Numbered from the stretch's first letter, positions 9,070-18,245 are shown. The stretch is 64,000 nt of DNA from Helicobacter_B zhangjianzhongii (GCF_030249855.1 NZ_JANURN010000008.1:1-64000); one strand, 5' to 3'. Notes: generated by a model not told the origin, from the sequence alone. Numbers and translations: made by a program.

Positions 9070-9450
9070 CTACTGCTTAAACGCCCAAAACTTGCTGATA
9101 ATATACCCACTTGCTGTATAAAACACCGCGGCAATAATTTGTGAGAGATATTTATCTACCAAAAAGACGCGATGGCACACAATCAGCACGCCAAGATTGA
9201 TGAGATAGGCTAGCCCCATAGCCACGCCAAAGCGGATAAGATCTTGCTTGTGAGAGTTGGTAGATTGAAAAGTAAAGGTCTTATTAAGTATATATGAGTT
9301 GGCAAATCCCACCGCATAGCCAAGGACATTTGCCACTTCTGGGATCACGCCAAACCACATTAGCACAAGGATCACAACCCAGCACACAAGCGTATTGATC
9401 CCGCCGACAATGGCATATTTCACCGCACTCATTTGTAGCACTTTTTTCAC
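9070..9450 (-). CDS. GtrA-like family membrane protein
   Basis: A small four-helix membrane protein of about 126 residues. It opens with VKYAIVGGINTLVCWVVIL, continues with NVLGYAVGFANSYILNKTFTF and closes with IISKFWAFK, the GtrA/DPMS pattern. Such proteins help pass lipid-linked sugars across the inner membrane for glycan decoration. I chose GTG at 9450 because AAAGGAG lies 5 bases before it; an ATG five codons upstream (9465) is possible but has a weaker site. No glycosyltransferase partner is adjacent, so the substrate is unknown. Confidence 0.82.
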   Translation of the reverse strand: MKKVLQMSAVKYAIVGGINTLVCWVVILVLMWFGVIPEVANVLGYAVGFANSYILNKTFTFQSTNSHKQDLIRFGVAMGLAYLINLGVLIVCHRVFLVDKYLSQIIAAVFYTASGYIISKFWAFKQ

Positions 9451-9512
9451 ATTAGCTCCTTTCATCGTTGCATTGCCACCGACCCTTTTGACCGCCTATT
9501 GCAAAGTGGATT

Positions 9513-10136
9513 CTAGGCGTGTGCTAGGCGGTCGCGGATTTGCAGCAGGGCTTTATAGCGGTGGGATAGGGAGTTTTTCACTTCAGAGGGTAGCTCTGCT
9601 AGGGTTTGTGAGAATCCATCTGGGATAAACATCGAGTCATAGCCAAAGCCATTATGCCCCCTCTCTTTATTGATCACTTCTCCTTCACACACGCCATTTG
9701 CCACATACTCCACATACTCGCCGCGCGATCCTATGCCTACTAATGCCACGCAAGCTACAAACTGCGCCCTAGAGCTAGTAACCCCTCTTTTCTCTAGCTC
9801 GATGATAAGCTTGCAGCGGTTCGCGCCATCTTCGGCATTTCTATGTGTAGTGCTTGCATAGCGCGCGCTTTTAACTCCGGGCTCTCCACCTAGCGCATCG
9901 ACACAAATCCCGCTATCATCGGCTATCACAAACACACTATACAGATTCCCGGGCAGGGCGTTGAACACAGCTTTTGCCTTGATAAGGGCATTGTCTTTAA
10001 AAGTAGATCCCCACTCTTCAGGCTCTAGCAAGATATTTGCATCCTTTTGGCTAATCACCTGCCCCAAATCCCCAAGCATTTCGCGGATCTCGCGGATTTT
10101 GCCATTATTACCACTAGCGACAATAAACTGAAACAT
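9513..10136 (-). CDS. rdgB: Non-canonical purine NTP pyrophosphatase (RdgB/HAM1)
   Basis: This enzyme hydrolyses ITP, dITP and XTP to keep deaminated purines out of DNA and RNA. The start FIVASGNNGKIREI carries the SxNxxK nucleotide-binding motif. VIADDSGICVDALGGEPGVK and the C-terminal FGYDSMFIP and SHRYKAL segments are family hallmarks. About 207 residues, standard for the family. ATG at 10136 is chosen because AGGAG sits 8 bases upstream; the frame also extends 12 codons further without a better site. Divergent from the MFS gene. Confidence 0.93.
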   Translation of the reverse strand: MFQFIVASGNNGKIREIREMLGDLGQVISQKDANILLEPEEWGSTFKDNALIKAKAVFNALPGNLYSVFVIADDSGICVDALGGEPGVKSARYASTTHRNAEDGANRCKLIIELEKRGVTSSRAQFVACVALVGIGSRGEYVEYVANGVCEGEVINKERGHNGFGYDSMFIPDGFSQTLAELPSEVKNSLSHRYKALLQIRDRLAHA

Positions 10137-10198
10137 CTGCACTCCTAAATGATGAAATACTCTCACAAGCACAAAGCCAAGCTTTGATAAAAACCAGC

Positions 10199-10204
10199 TA
10201 TAAT
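10199..10204 (+). promoter_or_regulatory. Putative -10 box for the MFS transporter-ttcA pair
   Basis: TATAAT (in AGCTATAATAGC) lies 36 bases before the ATG of the MFS gene, within the 104-base divergent spacer shared with rdgB. Confidence 0.5.
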
Positions 10205-10240
10205 AGCAGATTTAACACAACTTAACTCAAGGATTATCCA

Positions 10241-11572
10241 ATGTTCAAGGCAATTCTCCCCCTAAGCTTCGTGGTATTTTTGCGATTTTTGGGGCTATTT
10301 ATCGTGCTACCTGTGATTTCTTTGTATGTTGCAGAATTTGGCGAGACTTCAGCGATCTTGCTAGGGCTAGCGGTGAGTGGGGCATATCTTACGCAAATCA
10401 TCTTCCAAACGCCCTTTGGAATCCTAAGCGATAAAATCGATCGCAAAAAGGTCGTTATGGCAGGGCTTTTGATTTTTCTTATCGGCTCTGTTATTTGCGC
10501 ATTAGCCGATAATATTTATACGCTTATCCTTGGGCGATTTATCCAAGGAGCAGGTGCGATAGGCGGTGTGGTAAGCGCGCAGATCACTGATCTTGTGCGA
10601 GAAGAGCAGCGCACAGGGGCTATGGCGATTATGGGTGGGGGGATATTTGCTAGCTTTACACTTGCTATGCTTATTGGTCCAATCATCGGCGGCTATGTCG
10701 GCGTGGCGTGGCTCTTTTGGCTTACAGCACTACTGACAGTTATCTCAATGATCTTGCTCCTTGTAGTCCCTGCTACACCTAAAATCTCCTACTCTTTTAA
10801 GCAAAAACCACAAAAAAGCGCGCGCAATCTCAATCTCACCATTATGAATTGCAGCTCCTTTTTAGAAAAAATGTTTATGACGCTTATTTTTGTGGTGATT
10901 CCTCTGTGTTTTGTCAATGAGCTAGGATCGCACAAAGAAGATTTATGGAAGATCTACACTCCAGCGGCACTTTGTGGGATTTTCGCCTTAGCACCTGCGA
11001 GTATTTTGGCAGAGAAGTATGGCAGGGCGAAGCTCGTGCTAGGCTATGGTGTGGGGCTATTTTTGATCGCATATATGCTGCTTGCCATTGGTGGGGCGGA
11101 AAACTACTTATGGCTTTTTGTGGCTGGGATCACGCTATTTTTCATAGGGTTTGCGACTTTAGAGCCTATAATGCAATCACTCACAAGCAAGTATGCTAAG
11201 GCGCACGAGAGAGGCAAGGCATTAGGAGTTTTCACCACTTACGCGTATGCAGGGTCGTTTGCAGGTGGGGTGCTAGGGGGCGTGCTATACCACCATTTTG
11301 GGATTATGTGGATAGGGATTATTGTCTCAATCATTTGTGTGCTATGGCTAGGCTCTTTGCTCTTCCTAGCAAACCCCACAAAGCAGAAAAATCTCTATCT
11401 CCCCATAAGCGAGTATGCTAGCGACAAAATCGCTACCCTAGAATCCACAAATGGCATTATCGAAATCTACACCAACGACACAGAAGGCGTGATTGTTTTA
11501 AAATACAATAGCGATATACTTGATACGCACAATGCCCAAGCCATAGCCGACACCATAAAGAAGCCCCAATGA
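10241..11572 (+). CDS. Major facilitator superfamily transporter (YajR-like)
   Basis: A 443-residue inner-membrane protein with about 12 predicted helices. GILSDKIDRKKVV is the loop 2-3 signature (DxxGRK-type) of MFS drug/proton antiporters, and FIQGAGAIGG fits motif C/B regions. After the last helix there is a soluble tail of about 60 residues (from LPISEYASDKIA), as in YajR, whose tail is a small ferredoxin-like domain. Its stop overlaps the ttcA start (ATGA), so the two are translationally coupled. Export substrate unknown. Confidence 0.85.
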   Translation: MFKAILPLSFVVFLRFLGLFIVLPVISLYVAEFGETSAILLGLAVSGAYLTQIIFQTPFGILSDKIDRKKVVMAGLLIFLIGSVICALADNIYTLILGRFIQGAGAIGGVVSAQITDLVREEQRTGAMAIMGGGIFASFTLAMLIGPIIGGYVGVAWLFWLTALLTVISMILLLVVPATPKISYSFKQKPQKSARNLNLTIMNCSSFLEKMFMTLIFVVIPLCFVNELGSHKEDLWKIYTPAALCGIFALAPASILAEKYGRAKLVLGYGVGLFLIAYMLLAIGGAENYLWLFVAGITLFFIGFATLEPIMQSLTSKYAKAHERGKALGVFTTYAYAGSFAGGVLGGVLYHHFGIMWIGIIVSIICVLWLGSLLFLANPTKQKNLYLPISEYASDKIATLESTNGIIEIYTNDTEGVIVLKYNSDILDTHNAQAIADTIKKPQ

Positions 11573-12342
11573 CAGCCCCTATAATTAGCAAAAAAATCCT
11601 AAACATCGTAGGGCGAACCAATGCCAAATACAAGCTTATACAAGAGGGCGATAGAATCCTACTAGGGCTAAGTGGAGGCAAGGACTCTATGCTGCTTGCT
11701 ACAATCCTTGCGTATATGAAAAAGCACGCGCCTTTTTCCTTTGACTTTAAGGCAGTTACGATTGATTATGGCAGAGGTGGGGAGTATGACTACATCATCA
11801 AGTATTGTGAGCAAAACAATATCCCTTATGAGAGAATCCGCACAGATATTTATAAGATTTTAGAAGAGCATAAACGAGAGGGCACGATTTACTGCAGCTT
11901 TTGCTCTAGAATGCGCCGCGGCAGTCTCTATACGCTTGCACTAGAAGGCGGCTTTAACAAAATCGCCCTAGGACATCACTTAGATGATGCGGTGGAGAGC
12001 TTTTTTATGAATCTTAGCTTTAATGGTGCGCTGCGCTCTATGCCGCCCATTTATCGCGCGCAAAATGGCTTATATGTCCTGCGACCGATGATTTTCGTGC
12101 GTGAGCGACAGATCCGTGATTTTATCGCTCATAACAACATCTACATAGCCCCTGATTGCAACTGCCCGATAAATTGGCTGCCTGAAGACAAACGCCCCAA
12201 ATCTCGCGCCAACACCAAAAAAATGCTAGAAACCCTAGAGCTTGAGAATCCACTTTTATTCAAATCGCTAAAAAATGCCTTTAGCAATATACACGCAAAT
12301 AGCTTTAGTGATGAGCGATTTTTAGACCCGCAAGAATCCTAG
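11569..12342 (+). CDS. ttcA: tRNA 2-thiocytidine(32) synthetase TtcA
   Basis: TtcA thiolates cytidine 32 of tRNAs using an iron-sulfur cluster and ATP. The 257-residue protein has the PP-loop LLGLSGGKDSMLL (about residues 30-42), the CSFCSRMRRG CxxC pair and a further Cys at CNCPIN, which together hold the cluster, plus ALGHHLDDAVESFFMN. Length and motifs fit the family. It begins on the ATGA overlap with the upstream MFS gene. Confidence 0.93.
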   Translation: MTAPIISKKILNIVGRTNAKYKLIQEGDRILLGLSGGKDSMLLATILAYMKKHAPFSFDFKAVTIDYGRGGEYDYIIKYCEQNNIPYERIRTDIYKILEEHKREGTIYCSFCSRMRRGSLYTLALEGGFNKIALGHHLDDAVESFFMNLSFNGALRSMPPIYRAQNGLYVLRPMIFVRERQIRDFIAHNNIYIAPDCNCPINWLPEDKRPKSRANTKKMLETLELENPLLFKSLKNAFSNIHANSFSDERFLDPQES

Positions 12343-12349
12343 CTAGAAT

Positions 12350-13252
12350 CTATATCTTCTCATCGCTAAAAATAAGCCCATCATTATCAAGTCGCATAGG
12401 GATCACGCGAAAATGCTGGAATCTATCTTGCAAGGCTTGAAGCAAGCGGCTCATATCGCCCTCTAAACAGAGATTAAAAAAGCTACTCCCACTGCCTGAA
12501 AGTGTGCTCATTAGCGCGCCATTTTCTAGCGCGCATTTTTGCACGCTAAAAAGCACAGGATATTGGCGCATTCTGCGCTCTTGGTGGAGCTTATCTCTGC
12601 TTGCTAGCCTTAGCAAATCCCACTTTTCTTGCATAATCGCCGCGCTTAAGACACTTGTGTGCGACATATTGTAGATGACATCTTGGCTAGCGTATTTTTT
12701 AGGCAGGCTTTGGCGAGAGTATTTAGTCGAGATAGAGCGATTGGGGATCACCATAACCGCGCGTAAATATGCAGGCATAGTATGCGTAATGACACTTACC
12801 TTCCTAGAATCCACTCTGCCCCCTAGCATAGAGATAGTAAATCCCCCAAACGCCGCTGGAGCGATATTATCAGGGTGTGGCTCATAAACTAGGGCTTGCT
12901 CTAAAATATCTTGCTTGTTTATAGGGAGATTTGCCACCTTATAGGCTGCTGCGATCGCCCCCACAATCACTGCCGAGCTGCTGCCCATACCCCTTGATAC
13001 AGGGATTTTGTTAAAAAACTCAAAGCGGAATTCTCTCTCATCTACCCCCAAATGCTCCAAGGTCTTGCGGAAAATTTTTACAAACATATTATCCGCTAAA
13101 AATCGCTGCACCCCCTGCCCCTCTCCATAGATCTCCACGCTACTCTCACGCGCCCTTGTGATATGAAACTCATTGCGAAAATCTAGGCTAAGCCCAAGCA
13201 CATCAAGTCCGGGTCCCAAATTAGCACTTGTAGCAGGCACACTAAGAATCAT
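12350..13252 (-). CDS. thrB: Homoserine kinase
   Basis: ThrB phosphorylates homoserine in threonine biosynthesis. The 300-residue GHMP kinase has the N-terminal VPATSANLGPGLDVLGLSL, the phosphate loop SRGMGSSSAVIVGA (about residues 89-102) and the C-terminal STLSGSGSSFFNL motif. The ATG at 13252 has AAAGGGG upstream. It is convergent with ttcA across 7 bases. The downstream pathway enzyme IlvA is also in this window (32214-33422). Confidence 0.93.
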   Translation of the reverse strand: MILSVPATSANLGPGLDVLGLSLDFRNEFHITRARESSVEIYGEGQGVQRFLADNMFVKIFRKTLEHLGVDEREFRFEFFNKIPVSRGMGSSSAVIVGAIAAAYKVANLPINKQDILEQALVYEPHPDNIAPAAFGGFTISMLGGRVDSRKVSVITHTMPAYLRAVMVIPNRSISTKYSRQSLPKKYASQDVIYNMSHTSVLSAAIMQEKWDLLRLASRDKLHQERRMRQYPVLFSVQKCALENGALMSTLSGSGSSFFNLCLEGDMSRLLQALQDRFQHFRVIPMRLDNDGLIFSDEKI

Positions 13253-13289
13253 TTATCCCCTTTAGTTTTTAATGCAATTATAGCAAAGG

Positions 13290-14195
13290 CTAAGTTTTTC
13301 GATAGACTAAGATTAGCCCCCCAAAGACAATCGCACCAATGCCAAGCAGCATTAGCGCGCTAGGCACGCCATCAAACGCCACGCCAATTAGCACAGAAAA
13401 CACCACATCAAGATAGCTCACGCCTGCGACTATGCCAGCCTTTTTGGCTACACCATAGCTTTTGGTAATGTGGATTTGATACAGCACGCCAATAATCCCC
13501 ATAGCCCCGATAAACACCCACGACTTTACATCTGGCATAACAAAAGGCGCGATGAAAAAATCCAGACCACTAGGGGCGTAAAATGCCCCTATCATCATAG
13601 AGCAAAGTGGCAGAATCGTCCCAATAGCGATAAATGAAAAGGCGATATACTCTGTGGGATAGAAATTGCGCAAGCTACGCACACTCGCAAGAGCCAATGC
13701 GGCAAAAAACCCACTCACCACACCAAGCATAGCATTTTTGCTATCAATTTGTATTAGGCTAGCATCAAAGGGCTGGAAAATACACAGCACCCCAGCAAAC
13801 GCGATGAAAATCCCCACCCAACCGCGCAGCCCTATGCTTTCTTTAAACAAGAAAAACGCAATAAGCGTGATGAAAATAGGCGAGGTCTTTTGAAAAGCAA
13901 ATGCCCCACCAAGCGAAATATGCGCGACATTATAAAAAAACAAATATAAAGAAATCGTCCCCACAAGTCCTCGAAAAAGCAGTAAGAAAAAATGCCCCCC
14001 AGCCTTGTGGATTTTGACTTTACTTAGCAGATAGAGCATAAATACCATTCCAATAGCATTGCGGAAAAACATAATCTCAATGCTAGGCAACCCCTCTTGA
14101 CTTAAAATCTTTGCACACATACCTATAAGAGCAAACTCTAGGCAGGCAAGCACCATAAAATACACGCCAAGATTATGTCTAATCACTGCAAACAT
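13290..14195 (-). CDS. EamA/DMT-superfamily transporter
   Basis: A 301-residue inner-membrane protein with ten predicted helices in two EamA repeats. The first helix pair carries ALIGMCAKILSQEGLPSIEI, then FFRNAIGMVFML, and the repeat shows FQKTSPIFITLIAFFLFKES, a common DMT motif. Such carriers export metabolites or take up nucleotide sugars; the substrate is not predictable here. 37 bases upstream of thrB on the same strand, possibly co-transcribed. The 134-base gap after 14195 shows only one CTAGAATCC motif. Confidence 0.85.
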   Translation of the reverse strand: MFAVIRHNLGVYFMVLACLEFALIGMCAKILSQEGLPSIEIMFFRNAIGMVFMLYLLSKVKIHKAGGHFFLLLFRGLVGTISLYLFFYNVAHISLGGAFAFQKTSPIFITLIAFFLFKESIGLRGWVGIFIAFAGVLCIFQPFDASLIQIDSKNAMLGVVSGFFAALALASVRSLRNFYPTEYIAFSFIAIGTILPLCSMMIGAFYAPSGLDFFIAPFVMPDVKSWVFIGAMGIIGVLYQIHITKSYGVAKKAGIVAGVSYLDVVFSVLIGVAFDGVPSALMLLGIGAIVFGGLILVYRKT

Positions 14196-14329
14196 TTCAC
14201 ACCTTCTGGATTCTACTATGCTTCACGCACGGCTTTTGCCGCTTGCAATCTCTTACAACCTGATCTCTTACACCTGCCATAGCTAAAAGTGGATTCTAGT
14301 AAGCAAAGCACTGCAATCATCTGCCTAGG

Positions 14330-15574
14330 CTATGGATTGACTAAACGCTCGATCCTAGATTGAATGCTCACGATATTATAACGCGCTTGGTTGATGTTTG
14401 TCTGCATTGTTGTAAGCAGTAGTTGGGCGTTGATTAGCTCGGTGTAAGTGGAGAGATTTTGCAAATAGCGGTTGTTTGTGATGATGTAGTTTTCTTTGGC
14501 TTGGTGGAGAGAATCTTGCGAGATAGTAAGCTGGTGCTTGGCATTGGCATAATCACGCAAAAGCCCATCGATTTGCAAGCTCGCATTTCTCTCATACTGC
14601 AAGAGATTTTGCCTAAGCGCGTATAAATCATACTTTTTGACCTGATAGGCAAAGCCATCGCGCAAGCCGTTGAAGAAATTTAGCGTGAAGTTTAGCCGCA
14701 CTTGTGATTGCAAGCCGTAGTAGTTGTTTGCCCTGCCTGCGCCATCGATATACCAATGTTTAATGCCTGTTAGATCAAGCTGGGGGAGAAACTGCGCCTT
14801 TGTCATTTGGAAGGCTAGATCCGCGGATTTGACTTGGGATTTGACTAGGAGATAGTCAGGATTGCGCTCTAGAATCTCTGCGATTAAATGCTGCTTGTCA
14901 TAAATGTGTAAATGCACCTTTTGTATCTCTTCTATTTGCTCTGCTTGCACACTCTCCCCAAGCAAATTCTCTAGCTCATTAAGCGCGTAGGTTAGATTCA
15001 TCTTGGCATTTTCTAGGGAAATATTGGCATTGGAGAGTTGTAGCTGCATTGTAAGCACTTCATTTTTGGCACGCAAGCCCTGCTGATAGAAAGAATTTGC
15101 CTTTTTAAGCTGCTCATTAAGCAAGCGGGCGGATTCTTGCGCGGTGTTTAGCAACGCCTTGCTCTGCAAGATTTTGATATACGCAAGTCTAGTGTTTAGG
15201 ATAATATCTGCTTTAGCACTATGGAGCAAAAACTGCTGGCGGACAAGATTTTGCTTAGATTCTGCGGTGGTCAAATAGTCTTTAAATCCACGGAAGAGAT
15301 TTATACTCGCGCTTAAGTTTATGTCGTTTAAAGAATAGTGCGGCGAGAGACTTGGGGCATTGTAGCTATATGTATAGCCGCTACTAAGCGTGGGCAAAAA
15401 ATTCGCGTAGGTGGAGTATTTGTTGTAAGTAGCAGCAGAGACATAGTGCATTTGGCTCTGCACTTTTGCTGAGTATCGCAGGGCTTTATCGATGGCTTCT
15501 TCTAGCGACAATCCGCCCAAAGCCACACAGCTAAACACAGCATAAACACACAAACTTCTACATAATATCTTCAA
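14330..15574 (-). CDS. TolC-family outer-membrane efflux protein
   Basis: A 414-residue protein with an N-terminal signal peptide (cleavage likely near residues 18-21) followed by LSLEEAIDKALRYSAKVQ, the typical start of the OEP fold, and two long alpha-helical halves rich in Gln, Leu and Asn. TolC-like proteins form the outer-membrane tunnel for tripartite pumps or type I secretion. No inner-membrane pump is adjacent. It lies 17 bases downstream of the NlpC/P60 gene on the same strand. Confidence 0.85.
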   Translation of the reverse strand: MKILCRSLCVYAVFSCVALGGLSLEEAIDKALRYSAKVQSQMHYVSAATYNKYSTYANFLPTLSSGYTYSYNAPSLSPHYSLNDINLSASINLFRGFKDYLTTAESKQNLVRQQFLLHSAKADIILNTRLAYIKILQSKALLNTAQESARLLNEQLKKANSFYQQGLRAKNEVLTMQLQLSNANISLENAKMNLTYALNELENLLGESVQAEQIEEIQKVHLHIYDKQHLIAEILERNPDYLLVKSQVKSADLAFQMTKAQFLPQLDLTGIKHWYIDGAGRANNYYGLQSQVRLNFTLNFFNGLRDGFAYQVKKYDLYALRQNLLQYERNASLQIDGLLRDYANAKHQLTISQDSLHQAKENYIITNNRYLQNLSTYTELINAQLLLTTMQTNINQARYNIVSIQSRIERLVNP

Positions 15575-15591
15575 ACATTATCCTTGCATAT

Positions 15592-16272
15592 CTAGGGAAT
15601 ATCATAGCGCACAGCCTTGATAAACTTAGGCTTCCAATAGCTATGAGAAAGACTAGCAATTTTCGCGCCACCTTTTGCTGATAGGTGCAGAAACTCGCCA
15701 TCTTGTAGATAAATCCCCACATGATAGCCAAGCGCACCTCGCCCTGTTTTGAAAAACACCAAATCCCCCGCTTGTAGCTTGCTTTGCTTGATCTTTTTGC
15801 CGCCTTTCATTTGATCAATCGTGGTGCGAGGGAGCTGTGTCCCAAAGCTCTCACTAAACACACTTTGCACAAAGCCACTGCAGTCTGCTCCGCTCCTTTT
15901 CACACCTCCAGAGACATAGGGCGTAAATTTCCAGCGACTCTGCTGGGAGAGGAGCGCGCCAACCACACTAGAATCCACTTTTTTATTGTCGTTTTGGGAT
16001 TCTAGGATTTTAGCTTGTTTTTCTTCACGGATTCTAGGGATTGCGGTGGGGCTAGTGGGGCTTTTTAAGGATTTTAGGGGGGAGCTAGACTGATGGTCTG
16101 CAGTTCCCCTAAAATCCTTAAAATCGCCGCTATGCCTACCCAAGACCGAATCCTTAGAAACATAGCCTGCTTGGCGGGCGTGTGCATTAAAGTCTTGCAA
16201 AAAGCAGCCCTGCACATACACACCACAAACACCGACACAAACAACAAACCTCAAGGACACTACCGCTCGCAT
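15592..16272 (-). CDS. NlpC/P60 family cell-wall hydrolase lipoprotein
   Basis: A 226-residue peptidase that would cleave peptidoglycan stem peptides. It has a hydrophobic leader ending in the lipobox-like VYVQGC (Cys23) and a C-terminal NlpC/P60 domain with RSGADCSGFVQSVF (Cys131 nucleophile), LQAGDLVFFKT and GYHVGIYL (catalytic His). Residues about 40-81 are encoded by a variable-stem repeat element lying in frame between the anchor and the enzyme domain, where it makes a Ser/Lys-rich linker. Start at 16272; other starts are possible. Confidence 0.88.
   Translation of the reverse strand: MRAVVSLRFVVCVGVCGVYVQGCFLQDFNAHARQAGYVSKDSVLGRHSGDFKDFRGTADHQSSSPLKSLKSPTSPTAIPRIREEKQAKILESQNDNKKVDSSVVGALLSQQSRWKFTPYVSGGVKRSGADCSGFVQSVFSESFGTQLPRTTIDQMKGGKKIKQSKLQAGDLVFFKTGRGALGYHVGIYLQDGEFLHLSAKGGAKIASLSHSYWKPKFIKAVRYDIP
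16029..16153 (+). repeat. Variable-stem hairpin element, copy 2 (inside the NlpC/P60 gene)
   Basis: It starts GGATTCTAGGGATTGCGGTG and ends CCCAAGACCGAATCC. The 18-bp perfect stem is 16063-16080 (TTTTAAGGATTTTAGGGG) with 16106-16123. The 25-base apex contains AGACTGATGGTCTGCAGTT, clearly related to the apex of copy 1 although the stems share no sequence. It is translated on the opposite strand as a linker of the NlpC/P60 lipoprotein without breaking the frame. Confidence 0.85.
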
Positions 16273-16282
16273 AAAGGCTCCA

Positions 16283-16549
16283 TTATATGCGACTTAGCTG
16301 GGCATTAGACTCTAGGCGATTAAGCCATACAAACACTCTCACCACCGCTTCATACAGCTCCACTGGAATCTCGCTTTCAATCTCTACTTGCAAAAGCATA
16401 TCCACTAGCTCTTCATTAGCAAACAAAGGGACATCGTATTCTTTAGCCTTAGCGATGATTTTTTCTGCGATACTACCCTTGCCGCTTGCTAGCACCTTTG
16501 GGGCGCGATCTTGCTGGGCGTTATAGGCTAGGGCTGCTGCTTTTTGCAT
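16283..16549 (-). CDS. FlhB C-terminal-domain homologue (FlhX/FlhB2-like)
   Basis: An 88-residue protein matching only the cytoplasmic export-gate domain of FlhB/YscU, from AALAYNAQQDRAPKVLASGK onward, with no membrane part and without the NPTH autocleavage site. H. pylori has the same stand-alone protein beside ribE (HP1575); such proteins can replace the FlhB C-terminal fragment in flagellar export. It sits 5 bases after riboflavin synthase on the same strand, as in H. pylori. Confidence 0.85.
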   Translation of the reverse strand: MQKAAALAYNAQQDRAPKVLASGKGSIAEKIIAKAKEYDVPLFANEELVDMLLQVEIESEIPVELYEAVVRVFVWLNRLESNAQLSRI

Positions 16550-16554
16550 ACGCG

Positions 16555-17214
16555 CTAATACCTTAGGGCAATATCATCAAGCTCGCTCCAGCTTGGCTTT
16601 GGCTTAGTGTTTAGGGCATTTGCGGCAAAGGCACGCATAGATTCTGCATTGCTCATTTTGGCAAGGATATGTGCCACTGATCGCACAAGCACATCTGTTT
16701 CAATATTGACCCTGCGCCCTACGCGATAGCTTGCAAACAAGGTGTTTTGCATTGTGTGGGGGATAAGTGTGAGTGTGAAGCTATCGCGCTGCACGCTAGA
16801 AATCGTTAGGCTAATGCCATCGATTGTGATAGAGCCTTGTGGGATAGCAAGCTGCAGTGTAGGCTCATCTGCTGCTATGGTAAAAAGCGTTTGATTAGCG
16901 TGGGGATTTATGGCGGTGATTGTGCCAATGCTATCAATATGCCCCTGCACGAAATGCCCATCTAGCCGAGAGTCCGCTCGCAGTGCAGGCTCGATATGCA
17001 CACACTTAGTGTAATTCTCCATAGCTACGCTTTGGGCTGAATGCTTAGAAATCTCTAGGGAAAAGCCATCGCTATGAAGTGCGATCACTGTCAAGCACAT
17101 ACCATTGACCGCGATACTATCGCCAATTTGCGGTGTATATGTGCTCTCAAGTCGCAAGATGTTGTTTTCTAACGCACGCACCTTTGCGATCTCTCGCACC
17201 AATCCACTAAACAT
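16555..17214 (-). CDS. ribE: Riboflavin synthase, alpha chain
   Basis: It dismutates two 6,7-dimethyl-8-ribityllumazines to riboflavin. The 219-residue protein shows the duplicated lumazine-binding barrel: MFSGLVREIAKV at the start, VNGMCLTVIAL and GHFVQGHIDSIGTI in the first and second halves, then GSITIDGISLTI. Length is standard. Another riboflavin gene, ribA, is at 47208-47822. No FMN riboswitch-like sequence is visible upstream. Confidence 0.93.
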   Translation of the reverse strand: MFSGLVREIAKVRALENNILRLESTYTPQIGDSIAVNGMCLTVIALHSDGFSLEISKHSAQSVAMENYTKCVHIEPALRADSRLDGHFVQGHIDSIGTITAINPHANQTLFTIAADEPTLQLAIPQGSITIDGISLTISSVQRDSFTLTLIPHTMQNTLFASYRVGRRVNIETDVLVRSVAHILAKMSNAESMRAFAANALNTKPKPSWSELDDIALRY

Positions 17215-17298
17215 ACTAGAATCCTAATGTGTAATCTTGATAAGTGTGGATTGTAGCAAAACTTTGTATAGCAAACTAGGCAGTATGCAAATTTAAGC

Positions 17299-17304
17299 TA
17301 CAAT
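17299..17304 (+). promoter_or_regulatory. Putative -10 box for tatD
   Basis: TACAAT within AGCTACAATACAC, 25 bases before the tatD ATG, in the 115-base divergent spacer with ribE. Confidence 0.4.
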
Positions 17305-17329
17305 ACACAAAAACTTCAAGAGAGACACA

Positions 17330-18142
17330 ATGCAAGCCACAATGCCACTATTTATCGATACACACTGCCATCTTGATGATGAGCGTTATATAACAGATCT
17401 AGCGCAAGTTATAGCACAAGCCAAAGAGCTTGGGGTAAAGGCGTGCATTATCCCAGCTGCTAGCCCATCTACGCTTAATCGCGCTAGAGACATAGCCCAG
17501 CAATATCCGCATATCTACTTCGCTTGCGGACTGCACCCTTGCGAGATTAGCCACGAGAATGCTAGCATAAGCAATCGCTCCACCCTGCAAGAGTGCTTTA
17601 GCCTACTTGATGAGCCACAATGTATCGCCATAGGTGAATGTGGGCTAGATTATTACCACTTCTTAGAATCCACTTCTAAGCAGGAGCAAAAGCGCAACCA
17701 AGCAGAAGTTTTTATCGCGCATATTGAGCAGGCAATAGCGCGGGATTTGCCCCTAATTGTGCATATACGAGAAGCAAGCAATGATGCCTATGAGATTTTA
17801 TCCCAATATCCAAAGGCACGCGGTGTGCTGCACTGCTACAATGCCGATGAGATTTTGCTAAAGCTTAGTGATCGCTTTTACTATGGCATTGGTGGGGTGG
17901 CGACATTTAAAAATGCTAGAAGACTCCTAGAAGCCCTGCCTAAAATCCCATTAAATCGCATTGTCCTAGAAACTGATGCCCCCTATCTCACCCCCCACCC
18001 ACACAGAGGGCAGCGCAATAGCCCAGAGTATATCCCGCTAATCGCCCAAAGAGTCGCAGAGATCCTATCAATCACACAAGAGCAGCTAGCAGATATTAGC
18101 ACAAGTAATGCCTGCACTCTCTTTGGTATCCAAGCAAGCTAG
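17330..18142 (+). CDS. tatD: TatD family metal-dependent deoxyribonuclease
   Basis: A 270-residue TIM-barrel hydrolase, probably a 3' to 5' exonuclease involved in DNA quality control. Metal ligands are visible in FIDTHCHLDD, ECGLDYY, LIVHIREA and LETDAPYLTPHPHRG. A second ATG four codons in (17342) could also serve as start; both are behind AAGAGAGA. Gene order tatD-mltD-rlpA follows H. pylori. Confidence 0.92.
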   Translation: MQATMPLFIDTHCHLDDERYITDLAQVIAQAKELGVKACIIPAASPSTLNRARDIAQQYPHIYFACGLHPCEISHENASISNRSTLQECFSLLDEPQCIAIGECGLDYYHFLESTSKQEQKRNQAEVFIAHIEQAIARDLPLIVHIREASNDAYEILSQYPKARGVLHCYNADEILLKLSDRFYYGIGGVATFKNARRLLEALPKIPLNRIVLETDAPYLTPHPHRGQRNSPEYIPLIAQRVAEILSITQEQLADISTSNACTLFGIQAS

Positions 18143-18178
18143 ATAATGCGCCATTTATAGATTGCTTAAAATTTTTGC

Positions 18179-18184
18179 TATAAT
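18179..18184 (+). promoter_or_regulatory. Putative -10 box for the mltD-to-mrdA gene run
   Basis: TATAAT (in TGCTATAATCGCC) lies 61 bases before the mltD start, in the only sizeable gap before a run of nine closely spaced or overlapping genes that extends to mrdA. Confidence 0.5.
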
Positions 18185-18245
18185 CGCCACTTTTTAAATC
18201 CGCATAGATTCTAGTAAATCCATTGCCATATCTAAGGAGTGCGCA

